From JAXHUK01 sp034189725 (lineage in GTDB: Bacteria; Chloroflexota; Dehalococcoidia; SZUA-161): a stretch of 9,866 bases of DNA. Positions 1 through 5,968 of the stretch are shown one piece after another (within the stretch, counting starts at the first letter, position 1; the number at the start of each line of letters is the position of its first letter). The stretch is taken from contig JAXHUK010000044.1 of the NCBI GenBank assembly GCA_034189725.1, positions 1 to 9,866 on the forward strand. Direction: 5' to 3'. A program made the position numbers and the translations under genes. The notes below the pieces were generated by a model that saw only the letters and a program-made list of their open reading frames with translations, searched no databases and was not told where the DNA came from.

Positions 1-579
1 GGAATTATTTTTAGGCTGTGCTGCAGTCGGTTTTTTTCCTTTTCGTCGTGGAGGCCTGGAATGTGCCCATGTTCCCTTGAAGAAGTTGCGGTCCAGTAAG
101 TGTCTGTCATCTGCGACATCGAGAAGATCGCGGGATACGTTGCTCTCAAAGTAGGCTACCTCGACATGTTTCCCCATATTTTTCACTGCTTGTAGGGCAT
201 AGGCGAAGTCCGAATCACCGCTCACTAATACTGCCACATCATAGAGCCCATTCCAGGCGAAGTCGAGCAGATCAGTCACGAGCATCACATCGATGCCTTT
301 CTCAACAGGAATACCTTGCGACAGCTTGGTTCCTCCCAGTCGCACTTCGAGATACGGTGTTTCACGGAGAGCGCTGAGGAACTCTTGCTGTTCACGGGAA
401 CCTTCTGCCCGCTGGCTTGGGTCCTGTAAGACGTTGTAGTAATAGGTACGAAACAAGCGTCGCTCGCCGCGTAGCTTATTGGTAAACTCTGCGAAGTTGA
501 GGTCGTAGCGCCTGAAGTTAGCGCGTAAGGCGTGATATAAGTTGCTTCCATCTATGAATATCGCCACTCTGTCTTCCAT
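1..579 (-). CDS. NYN-domain (LabA/DUF88-type) putative RNase, 3' end outside window
   Basis: This reading frame stays open from an ATG at 577-579 to the left edge: 193 codons, no stop, so the C-terminus is missing. The N-terminus reads VAIFIDGSNLY, followed by KGIDVMLVTD and LVSGDSDF. These are the three acidic motifs of NYN/PIN-like metal-dependent nucleases. The likely metal-binding acids are D10, D97, D122 and D124, all intact. The visible tail after about residue 170 is basic and low in complexity (RPPRRKGKK), which could bind RNA. Family knowledge supports a single-domain cytoplasmic RNA-processing or RNA-decay enzyme; the substrate is unknown. A good Shine-Dalgarno (GGAGG) lies 5-6 bases before the ATG, and a separate promoter lies at 608-637, so the gene need not depend on the MFS gene upstream. 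Family assignment is firm; the biological role is not. Confidence 0.88.
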   Translation of the reverse strand, partial: MEDRVAIFIDGSNLYHALRANFRRYDLNFAEFTNKLRGERRLFRTYYYNVLQDPSQRAEGSREQQEFLSALRETPYLEVRLGGTKLSQGIPVEKGIDVMLVTDLLDFAWNGLYDVAVLVSGDSDFAYALQAVKNMGKHVEVAYFESNVSRDLLDVADDRHLLDRNFFKGTWAHSRPPRRKGKKPTAAQPKNNS

Positions 580-607
580 AAAGTCCTCCAGAAAATACTC
601 CTATGCA

Positions 608-637
608 ATAATACGTTAGTTCTTAATGGTTAGTCAA
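608..637 (-). promoter_or_regulatory. Sigma-70-type promoter for the NYN gene
   Basis: On the minus strand there is TTGACT (632-637), an 18-base spacer and TATTAT (608-613), about 30 bases before the NYN start codon. It lies in the 84-base gap after the MFS stop codon. The -35 differs from consensus at two positions and the -10 at one. The same 10-mer TCTTGACTAA occurs at the padR -35 (2262-2271). Read by eye only; no transcript data. Confidence 0.6.
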
Positions 638-663
638 GAGTAGAATGTTCGATTTGGTATCAC

Positions 664-1881
664 CTACTCCTTGATTAATAGAGCAAATCCCAATATCGCC
701 ATCCCTGCCATTGCTGCGCCGAAGATGAATGTTGCCGCTGGATCCAGTAACTCCCATAAAAGACCAGCGATTATGCTCGCTAGCAGCAGGCTGACTCCGA
801 TAGCGCCATGATAGAGCCCATAGGCTGTTCCTCGCTTTCTGGAAGGGACCATATCGGCGACAAAGGCTTTTGTTACTCCCTCAGCTGCTCCGTAGTAGAT
901 CCCGTAAAAAGCGAAAAGTAAAACTAAGTAGAGCACATTCCATGATTCGGATGCCAGAGCGAAAACGAGGTAGATGGCGACATATATCGACCACGCGAAG
1001 ATGATAACCTTTTTCCGCCCAATTCTGTCCGACAGCCTGCCAAAGGGATAGGCAGTTGCAGCGTAGACTATATTCAGCGGGATAAGCATGAGCAGTATAA
1101 GCGGTGGGGATAGACCGATGTCGCTCACCCTCAGTATCAAGAAAATATCTGCGGAGTTACCCAAGGTAAACAGGACCATTATTGCCAGGAAAATCTTAAA
1201 CTGTCTGTCGAAGCTTCCATCAGTTGCTGGCATGCCCGCCTCACCTGCACTGGGGTGTGAAGCTTTCGCCTCATGAACGAAAAAGACGAGGACGAGCACA
1301 GCAAGAATCGCAGGGATTGTCCCTATGATGATCAGCCAGCGAAACGTGTCTCCGGCAAGCTCCAGTGGCTGCCATCCCTGCATTAAATAGACGATGAGCG
1401 CGGCGATAGCGATGCCAACGACAGCGCCTGAGGTGTCGAGGGCGCGATGAAAACCGAATGCCCGTCCCATCGCTTCCGCAGAGGTTGAGTCAGCAACCAG
1501 GGCATCACGAGGCGAAGCGCGGATACCTTTCCCTGTGCGCTCGAAGAAGCGGACAATCAGTGCAACTGCCCCGCTTGAGGCGATAAGGAGAAACGGCTTG
1601 GCGATGGTGGAGACAGTATAGCCCAGGGTAGCCAACCACTTGCGCTGTCCCAGTTTATCGCTAGCCCACCCGCTAACCAGCTTCAGTATCGTGGCAACAC
1701 TATCACCGAGCCCTTCGATAAGACCGATAAATGCAGGGCCAACTAATAAAACGTGCGATAGGAACAGGGGAAACACATTGAATATCATCTCGCTGGACAC
1801 ATCGGTGAGGAAACTCACCCAGCCCAGAAAAAACACATTGCGGCTGACCCCAAAGGGCCCTTTTTTATCGTTTTGTTCCAT
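664..1881 (-). CDS. Major facilitator superfamily permease (probable efflux)
   Basis: A 405-residue, very hydrophobic protein with about 11-12 predicted membrane segments in two halves, split by a polar loop at about residues 203-228. Both halves carry the MFS motif A between their second and third helices: G71-W-A-S-D75-K-L-G78-Q-R80 and G281-R-L-S-D285-R-I-G288-R-K. A conserved stretch at 115-132 (RTGKGIRASPRDALVADS) is typical of a subfamily of small-molecule permeases. It should act in the cytoplasmic membrane as a proton-coupled transporter. The substrate cannot be read from sequence; export of a toxic compound is inferred from the PadR gene directly upstream. Its ATG falls 3 bases after the padR stop, with only a weak AGGATC upstream, so translational coupling to padR is likely. 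Length is normal for the family and no damage is seen. Confidence 0.9.
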   Translation of the reverse strand: MEQNDKKGPFGVSRNVFFLGWVSFLTDVSSEMIFNVFPLFLSHVLLVGPAFIGLIEGLGDSVATILKLVSGWASDKLGQRKWLATLGYTVSTIAKPFLLIASSGAVALIVRFFERTGKGIRASPRDALVADSTSAEAMGRAFGFHRALDTSGAVVGIAIAALIVYLMQGWQPLELAGDTFRWLIIIGTIPAILAVLVLVFFVHEAKASHPSAGEAGMPATDGSFDRQFKIFLAIMVLFTLGNSADIFLILRVSDIGLSPPLILLMLIPLNIVYAATAYPFGRLSDRIGRKKVIIFAWSIYVAIYLVFALASESWNVLYLVLLFAFYGIYYGAAEGVTKAFVADMVPSRKRGTAYGLYHGAIGVSLLLASIIAGLLWELLDPAATFIFGAAMAGMAILGFALLIKE

Positions 1882-1884
1882 GAG

Positions 1885-2238
1885 CTAATTATCTGATCCT
1901 TCTGACTCTTCCTCGATTACTTCTTCGACAAGCTCTGTAATTTTCGCTCTTGCCTCGCCGAGGGCTGTCAGTCCCTTCTCTGTTATCGTGTAGTATTTGC
2001 GAACCTTCCCCTTGACTACCTTCTGCTGCACGGAAAGGTAGCCTTCATTCGCCAGATGATGCAGGGTAGGGTAGATAGTCCCCGGGCTTAACCGATAGCC
2101 ATGCCGCCCCAATTCCTCCGAGACCTCCACCCCGCATATCGGTTCCTTGGAAGCGTGATAGAGGATATGTATCTTCACGAAGCCTATGAAAAAATCCTTC
2201 AGCATACTACTGCTCTGTATCACATTCCGATATCGCAT
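1885..2238 (-). CDS. PadR-family transcriptional regulator
   Basis: A 117-residue winged-helix protein. The PadR core runs from about residue 12 to 89. The recognition helix lies around LSPGTIYPTLHHLANEGYL (50-68), followed by a charged wing KVRKYYTITEKG (78-89) and a short acidic C-terminal helix (90-112) expected to form the dimer. This is the short (subfamily-2-like) PadR form. PadR proteins usually repress a neighbouring transporter or detoxification gene and let go when a small molecule binds; here the MFS gene follows after 3 bases, an obvious target together with padR itself. The start is uncertain. The first ATG (2238) has no Shine-Dalgarno, and the best promoter would initiate inside the first codons. 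The ATG of residue 12 (2205), where similarity to the family begins, is therefore a serious alternative (106 residues). Confidence 0.9.
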   Translation of the reverse strand: MRYRNVIQSSSMLKDFFIGFVKIHILYHASKEPICGVEVSEELGRHGYRLSPGTIYPTLHHLANEGYLSVQQKVVKGKVRKYYTITEKGLTALGEARAKITELVEEVIEEESEGSDN

Positions 2239-2249
2239 TATGATATCAT
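2228..2249. promoter_or_regulatory. Paired GATATC palindromes, candidate PadR operator
   Basis: Two palindromes share the core GATATC and lie 13 bp apart centre to centre: CGATATCG (2228-2235) and ATGATATCAT (2240-2249). The second overlaps the -10 of the padR promoter and the first overlaps its predicted start of transcription. That geometry would suit autorepression by a PadR dimer. They do not match the better-known ATGTAT-N8-ATACAT form of PadR site, so the assignment is inference. Confidence 0.4.
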
Positions 2250-2269
2250 TACTTGCATATATTAGTCAA
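2240..2269 (-). promoter_or_regulatory. Promoter for the padR-MFS operon
   Basis: On the minus strand there is TTGACT (2264-2269), an 18-base spacer and TATCAT (2240-2245). Transcription would begin near 2233, which is inside the longest padR reading frame. If the promoter is real, translation starts at the internal ATG (2203-2205), leaving a leader of about 28 bases. Confidence 0.55.
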
Positions 2270-2294
2270 GAACAGCAGTATACAGGCTCTTTTC

Positions 2295-2323
2295 TTGATG
2301 AACACTGACGAAAGATGTATCAT
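2295..2323 (+). promoter_or_regulatory. Promoter for mnmE
   Basis: TTGATG (2295-2300), a 17-base spacer and TATCAT (2318-2323) give a good sigma-70 match, with four of six and five of six consensus bases. Transcription would start near 2330, giving mnmE an untranslated leader of about 120 bases. Confidence 0.55.
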
Positions 2324-2356
2324 ACGGTAAGCATTCAGCCGTCGGTTTGCAGCATG

Positions 2357-2435
2357 CAGTAGTCAGGGATTGTGGGAGAACCACTTCTTTCGGAAATGCT
2401 AGCAGCTTTTGGATTACATTGATCCCCGACTGCTG
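2357..2435 (+). promoter_or_regulatory. Structured mnmE leader (14-position stem enclosing small hairpins)
   Basis: CAGTAGTCAGGGAT (2357-2370) can pair with ATCCCCGACTGCTG (2422-2435). Thirteen of 14 positions pair, including one G-U, with a single A-C mismatch. The 51-base interior holds a small hairpin, GTGG/CCAC with loop GAGAA (2372-2384). The 3' arm ends 16 bases before the GTG start codon. A second ATCCC at 2436-2440 could compete for the GGGAT of the 5' arm, so two mutually exclusive folds are possible. It does not match any riboswitch class I can name. A cis-acting RNA is inferred; an operator-like DNA element is the alternative. Confidence 0.4.
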
Positions 2436-2451
2436 ATCCCTTGAATTAGCC

Positions 2452-3789
2452 GTGTATCAAGATACTATAGCCGCGATATCTACGCCAATTGGTGAGGGTG
2501 GTGTCGGGATCGTGAGGTTGAGTGGGGAAAGGGCACGACACATTGCTCAGCGCCTGTTCCCCAAAGAACTGGCGAACCGGCATTTGATCTATGGCCACAT
2601 AGTCGATCCCGAAAGCGGAGAGGTTGTCGACGAAGTCCTTGTGGCCTATATGCAATCGCCTCACACATATACGAGAGAAGATATAGTGGAGATCAACTGC
2701 CATGGTGGGCCTCTGGTCGTGCAGCGCGTTCTCGGATTGGCATTGAGACATGGCGCTCGGCTGGCCAATCCTGGTGAATTTACCCTGAGAGCGTTTCTCA
2801 ACGGCAGGATAGACCTTGCCCAGGCGGAGTCGGTGTTGGACGTAGTTCGAGCCAAGACCGAAGCGAGCTTGCGATTAGCGATACAAGGGCTTGATGGCAA
2901 ACTCTCGTCCCAGATTCGAGAGGTGCGTACCAGCTTAATGGATGTACTCGCTTATCTTACTGCTAGGATAGATTTTCCTGATGATGAGGTTGAGGAGCGG
3001 GACATCACTGGAGCCCTGGAATACGCCCAACTGATGCTACACGATCTCGTTGCCAACGCCGATGCTGGTATGGTTTATAGACAGGGGGTGAGAACGGCTA
3101 TCGTGGGACGCCCCAATGTGGGAAAGTCGAGTTTGCTGAATTGCCTTCTCCGGCAGAGTCGTGCGATCGTAACTTCCATTCCGGGTACGACGCGGGATAC
3201 CCTGGAGGAGATGGTGAATCTAAAAGGCGTGCCTTTCCTGCTTATCGACACCGCTGGTTTCATCGATAGCAGTGACGAGGTGGAGGTGTTAGCAGTAGAG
3301 CGAAGCAGAAAGACTGTTGCCCAGGCGGACTTTGTGTTGTTCGTCATTGATACCAGTGAGCCACTGACTTCCTCGGATAGAGAGTTAATCCATCTACTTG
3401 CGGGAAAAACGGTGCTTGTAGCAGCTAATAAGTGCGACTTGCCGCTCATAGCAGACCGAGGAGAGTTACCCTGGCCAAGTATCTTAACCTCAGCGCGAAC
3501 TGGCGAGGGGCTTACTGCTCTGGAGAACGGAATGGTGAATGCGGTTGTGTGTGGTACGGTAGTGACATCAGATGCTGTGATGGTAACCAATCCTCGTCAC
3601 AAGGTGGCCCTCCAGAAAGCAGAAATAAGTCTCGCTCAAGCTCGACGTGCCATAGAGCAGGATCTGCCCGATGATTTCATTACCATAGACCTGGCAGCAG
3701 CACTGCACGCTCTGGGTGAGATAACAGGTGAGACTATTACCGAAGAGCTACTCGATACCATATTTAGCAGCTTCTGCATCGGGAAATAG
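2452..3789 (+). CDS. mnmE: tRNA uridine-5-carboxymethylaminomethyl modification GTPase MnmE
   Basis: A 445-residue protein, normal length for MnmE (TrmE). Together with MnmG it installs the cmnm5/nm5 group at wobble uridine 34 of certain tRNAs. The N-terminal folate-binding domain opens with DTIAAISTPIGEGGVGIVRLSG and contains the NPGEFTLRAFLNGRIDLAQAE-like region. The GTPase domain is inserted in the central helical domain and has G1 GRPNVGKSS (219-227), G2 TTRD (246-249), G3 DTAG (266-269) and G4 NKCD (326-329). The protein ends in the family signature FCIGK, with catalytic-loop cysteine C442. The start is GTG at 2452: an in-frame TGA at 2434-2436 rules out anything longer, and the MnmE N-terminus begins here. 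No Shine-Dalgarno is visible before it, which fits control through the leader. MnmG is not in the window. Confidence 0.97.
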   Translation: MYQDTIAAISTPIGEGGVGIVRLSGERARHIAQRLFPKELANRHLIYGHIVDPESGEVVDEVLVAYMQSPHTYTREDIVEINCHGGPLVVQRVLGLALRHGARLANPGEFTLRAFLNGRIDLAQAESVLDVVRAKTEASLRLAIQGLDGKLSSQIREVRTSLMDVLAYLTARIDFPDDEVEERDITGALEYAQLMLHDLVANADAGMVYRQGVRTAIVGRPNVGKSSLLNCLLRQSRAIVTSIPGTTRDTLEEMVNLKGVPFLLIDTAGFIDSSDEVEVLAVERSRKTVAQADFVLFVIDTSEPLTSSDRELIHLLAGKTVLVAANKCDLPLIADRGELPWPSILTSARTGEGLTALENGMVNAVVCGTVVTSDAVMVTNPRHKVALQKAEISLAQARRAIEQDLPDDFITIDLAAALHALGEITGETITEELLDTIFSSFCIGK

Positions 3790-3849
3790 CAGCTAATACG
3801 TGGGCCCACTCGTAATGAACAATCCTGGTAAGTAGAGAGTGCCATGTCA

Positions 3850-3891
3850 TGACGACATAACTCTTTAGTAACATAAAGAGTTATGTCGTCA
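3850..3891. terminator. Perfect 17-bp hairpin between convergent mnmE and SDR genes
   Basis: Bases 3850-3866 are the exact reverse complement of 3875-3891 (core GACGACATAACTCTTT), with an 8-base loop AGTAACAT. The hairpin sits 61 bases after the mnmE stop and 75 bases beyond the SDR stop, where a bidirectional terminator would be expected. No T-run follows on either strand and the stem is A/T-rich, so it is not a classic intrinsic terminator. An mRNA 3'-end protecting stem or a dispersed repeat unit are alternatives. Confidence 0.5.
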
Positions 3892-3965
3892 ATAAGATAA
3901 TGACTAATCCGATATACGTACATGCCAGGGAGCCTGCAGGTCGCTCTCCTCTGTGAAGTAGCACA

Positions 3966-4727
3966 TCACCAGTGCACTACGCCTCCGTCCACGTTTATTG
4001 TCTGGCCTGTGATAAAGTCACTTAGTTCTGATGAGAGGAAGAGTACAGCTCCTACGAGGTCCTCTGGTTCTTCTTCACGTCCCAAGGCTGCCTGAGCAGC
4101 AATTTGCTTTTCCATTCCTTCAGCACCAGACACCTTCATTATATCTCGCGAAGCCTGGCTCATAGTGAAGCCGGGAGTGATGCAATTGACCCGGATGCCG
4201 AAGCCTCCAAGTTCGCGAGACAAAACTCGGCTCATGGCCCAAACTGCCCCTTTGGATGTGACATAGTGCAGGAGCCCTGGTACACCCATAAGGATGGTGC
4301 CCGACGATATGTTGATTATCTTGCCATACTGCTGCTGCATCATGTGGGGAGCGACAGCCTTGGTACACTGCCAGACGCCCTTCACATTTATCGACATCAG
4401 ACGGTCCCACTCTTCCTCGCTGATCTCGTGGAAGGCCTGCATTTTCAGGTCACCGTACAATGCCGCGTTGTTGATCAGGATGTCGATTTTGCCAAAGGCC
4501 TCCACCGTTTTGGCTGCCATCTGTTGCGTGCTCTCCGCACTACGGACGTCGAGTTTGATGCCGAGGGCTTCACCACCTGCCTGTTTGATTTTTGTCACTG
4601 TCTCAGTAGTATCTATGATATCGGCCACTACTACCTTAGCCCCTTCCCTGTGTAATCCCAGACAATAGGATTGCCCGAGGCCCCGCGCGCCTCCTGTAAC
4701 GATAGCTACCCGGTTTTCCAGTAACAT
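3966..4727 (-). CDS. Short-chain dehydrogenase/reductase (classical SDR, NAD-type)
   Basis: A 253-residue classical SDR with every catalytic element in place: the cofactor loop TGGARGLG (11-18), D60 for the adenine ring, NNAA (86-89), N114, S142, and Y155-x3-K159. D36 at the end of the second beta strand predicts preference for NAD(H) over NADP(H). The C-terminus (GQTINVDGGVVHW) is the usual SDR ending. The enzyme oxidises an alcohol or reduces a ketone in the cytoplasm; the substrate cannot be read from sequence, and FabG-like 3-oxoacyl reductase is only one possibility. The start is secure: AAAGGAG (4736-4742) lies 8 bases before the ATG. The gene stands alone, convergent with mnmE and divergent from the PAC2 gene, so the neighbours give no pathway hint. 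Confidence 0.93.
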   Translation of the reverse strand: MLLENRVAIVTGGARGLGQSYCLGLHREGAKVVVADIIDTTETVTKIKQAGGEALGIKLDVRSAESTQQMAAKTVEAFGKIDILINNAALYGDLKMQAFHEISEEEWDRLMSINVKGVWQCTKAVAPHMMQQQYGKIINISSGTILMGVPGLLHYVTSKGAVWAMSRVLSRELGGFGIRVNCITPGFTMSQASRDIMKVSGAEGMEKQIAAQAALGREEEPEDLVGAVLFLSSELSDFITGQTINVDGGVVHW

Positions 4728-4846
4728 GACAGCTACTCCTTTCCCACCGGTTTTTTTAATAGTGAAATCCTGAGATCAGCGTGCTACGGCCATCGTTGTT
4801 GTTTCGCAGAGTGTCGTCAGCGTTTATAGCACGAGGATGGGAGAAC

Positions 4847-4875
4847 ACTGTAACGTAACTACAAGAGTTTGTCAA
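4847..4875 (-). promoter_or_regulatory. Promoter for the SDR gene
   Basis: On the minus strand there is a perfect -35 TTGACA (4870-4875), a 17-base spacer and TACAGT (4847-4852; four of six). The predicted leader before the SDR start is about 113 bases. Read by eye only. Confidence 0.5.
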
Positions 4876-4879
4876 GCAT

Positions 4880-4910
4880 ACGATTGATGCTATACGATGT
4901 TGTCAATCGT
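4880..4910. repeat. 8-bp inverted repeat ACGATTGA/TCAATCGT
   Basis: ACGATTGA (4880-4887) and TCAATCGT (4903-4910) are exact reverse complements around a 15-base spacer. The repeat lies directly upstream of the SDR -35, a position suited to a dimeric regulator. The size is small enough to be chance. Confidence 0.3.
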
Positions 4911-4983
4911 CGGATGCCATCGAGCATATCAGTTCACGATAGAGACTGACATGGAACTGGAAGGAACAACTCTATTAAATGAG

Positions 4984-5012
4984 TTGAATAACATCAATCT
5001 CCCGTCTATACT
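4984..5012 (+). promoter_or_regulatory. Promoter for the PAC2 gene
   Basis: TTGAAT (4984-4989), a 17-base spacer and TATACT (5007-5012) form a good sigma-70 match. Transcription would begin near 5019, giving a leader of about 47 bases ending in the AAGGGGG ribosome binding site. Confidence 0.6.
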
Positions 5013-5065
5013 ATATAGCTAGGTATCTATGGTTCAGGGCAGCTTTTATGTTGTGAAGGGGGAAA

Positions 5066-5845
5066 ATGAAGTCAGTAAAAATTTACCATGAACCGAAGCT
5101 TGTTAACCCATGTCTGATTGCGGCATGGCCTGGTGTAGGAAATGTCGCGTTGATTGCTGCCACGTATCTTAAAGATGGATTGGGTGCCACAGAATTCGGT
5201 GAGATCGAGATGTGTGAATTTTTCGATGTTGACGGGGTTTTTATCAACGATAATATTATCGAAGTGCCACAATTACCAACGAGCAAGTTCTACTACTGGA
5301 ACAGCGGTGACGAAGGAAAAGACATAATAATACTTTTGGCTGAAACACAGCCCGGGTTTAAAGCATATGAATATGCCAGTACGGTGATAGATGTTGCGCA
5401 GAAATTCGGAGTAAAAAGAGTCTATACTCTTGCCGCTTCGCTTACTGAGCATTACCCGAGTAATCCGCGAGTGCTGGGTGCGGCGAGCGTTCCTGGGTTG
5501 CTTGATGAGTTTCAGGGACTTGAGGTCGTGCTCGCGGGGGATTTTTATATTGCCGGGCTCAATGGTTTATTGCTGGGGGTTGCCAAGGAAAGGGGTATAG
5601 AGGGTCTATGCTTGCTGGGGGAAACGGCGAAGTATGCTGCCAAGATAGCGAATCCCATAGCTTCGCAGGCGGTGCTCAGAATCCTCACGAAGCTTCTTGG
5701 TATTGAGATCGACATGGCTGAGATGGATGAATTTGTGGAAAACATGGAGAAGCAGATCAAAGAGATCAGTGATGAGATGAGAAGAGAGTTTTTACAACGT
5801 TTCACCAAGCCGATTTGGGAACGCGAGGAATATGAGGAGAATTAG
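5066..5845 (+). CDS. PAC2-family protein (proteasome assembly chaperone-like)
   Basis: A 259-residue soluble protein of the PAC2 (DUF75) family. Recognisable parts are AWPGVGNVA near the N-terminus (20-28), the central LAETQPG segment (91-97), TLAASLTEHYPSNPRVLGA (121-139), and the conserved AGLNGLLLGVAKERGIEGL block (163-181) followed by LLGET. The last 45 residues are a charged amphipathic helix (EFVENMEKQIKEISDEMRRE). Eukaryotic and archaeal relatives help assemble or activate the 20S proteasome. Bacterial members usually occur without a proteasome and have no settled function, so only the family is claimed. The start has AAGGGGG (5056-5062) 3 bases upstream and its own promoter. The convergent neighbour is the protease gene ftsH. 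Directly after the stop lies an out-of-frame coding-like tail, so the true C-terminus may be longer. Confidence 0.9.
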   Translation: MKSVKIYHEPKLVNPCLIAAWPGVGNVALIAATYLKDGLGATEFGEIEMCEFFDVDGVFINDNIIEVPQLPTSKFYYWNSGDEGKDIIILLAETQPGFKAYEYASTVIDVAQKFGVKRVYTLAASLTEHYPSNPRVLGAASVPGLLDEFQGLEVVLAGDFYIAGLNGLLLGVAKERGIEGLCLLGETAKYAAKIANPIASQAVLRILTKLLGIEIDMAEMDEFVENMEKQIKEISDEMRREFLQRFTKPIWEREEYEEN

Positions 5846-5901
5846 ATCTGGATAAACGCGCTAGCGTGATTCGTTACATCAAAGACAAGCTAAATGAATA
5901 G
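5842..5901 (+). other. Coding-like 19-codon stretch in the -1 frame after PAC2
   Basis: Read one base back from the PAC2 frame, the bases that include the PAC2 stop give LDLDKRASVIRYIKDKLNE and then TAG at 5899-5901. That stop lies at the foot of the terminator stem. The composition (alternating charge, amphipathic helix) looks like protein. No ATG precedes it in frame: a TGA at 5833-5835 closes that frame upstream, and the only start-like codons are CTG 5848 and GTG 5866. It could be the lost end of PAC2 after an indel or frameshift, a tiny peptide with an unusual start behind GAGGAG (5834-5839), or chance. Confidence 0.3.
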
Positions 5902-5924
5902 CCCCGAATGAATTCGGGGCTATT
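5897..5924. terminator. Intrinsic terminator shared by PAC2 and ftsH
   Basis: A perfect 12-bp stem, AATAGCCCCGAA with TTCGGGGCTATT, around a TGAA loop, is followed on the plus strand by a T-rich run (TTGTTGTTT). This fits Rho-independent termination of the PAC2 transcript. On the minus strand the stem is followed by TTCATTT, so it may also end the ftsH transcript, whose stop codon is 45 bases away. The two genes converge here. Confidence 0.85.
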
Positions 5925-5968
5925 GTTGTTTCGTCAACTGAGCCCAAAGTAGCCATGCCCTTCGAGTG

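Larger units (their letters stand above)
4728..5065. other. Divergent intergenic region between SDR and PAC2 genes (338 bases)
   Basis: No open frame here looks coding and no tRNA-like fold was found. The region contains the SDR ribosome binding site (4736-4742), candidate promoters facing outward on each strand (4847-4875 minus, 4984-5012 plus), an inverted repeat at 4880-4910, and a 6-bp stem CAACTC/GAGTTG (4967-4972 with 4981-4986) just at the PAC2 promoter's -35. The PAC2 ribosome binding site AAGGGGG is at 5056-5062. Confidence 0.7.

Noticed and set aside
285..551. 88-codon minus-strand open frame at the left
   Set aside because: It overlaps the NYN gene in another frame of the same strand. 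The overlapping frame has the complete NYN motif set and a good ribosome binding site, while this one is rich in S/T with no recognisable motif.
3075..3590. 171-codon open frame antisense to mnmE
   Set aside because: It lies wholly opposite the GTPase domain of a certain gene. Its serine- and threonine-rich composition is typical of a reverse-strand shadow, and no start signal was seen.
3800..3809. 10-bp palindrome GTGGGCCCAC after mnmE
   Set aside because: Too short to form a stable hairpin beyond 3 bp with a 4-base loop, and no second copy was seen; probably chance.
4104..4655. 183-codon open frame antisense to the SDR gene
   Set aside because: Its span is inside a complete SDR gene with all catalytic motifs; no motif or ribosome binding site supports the opposite strand.
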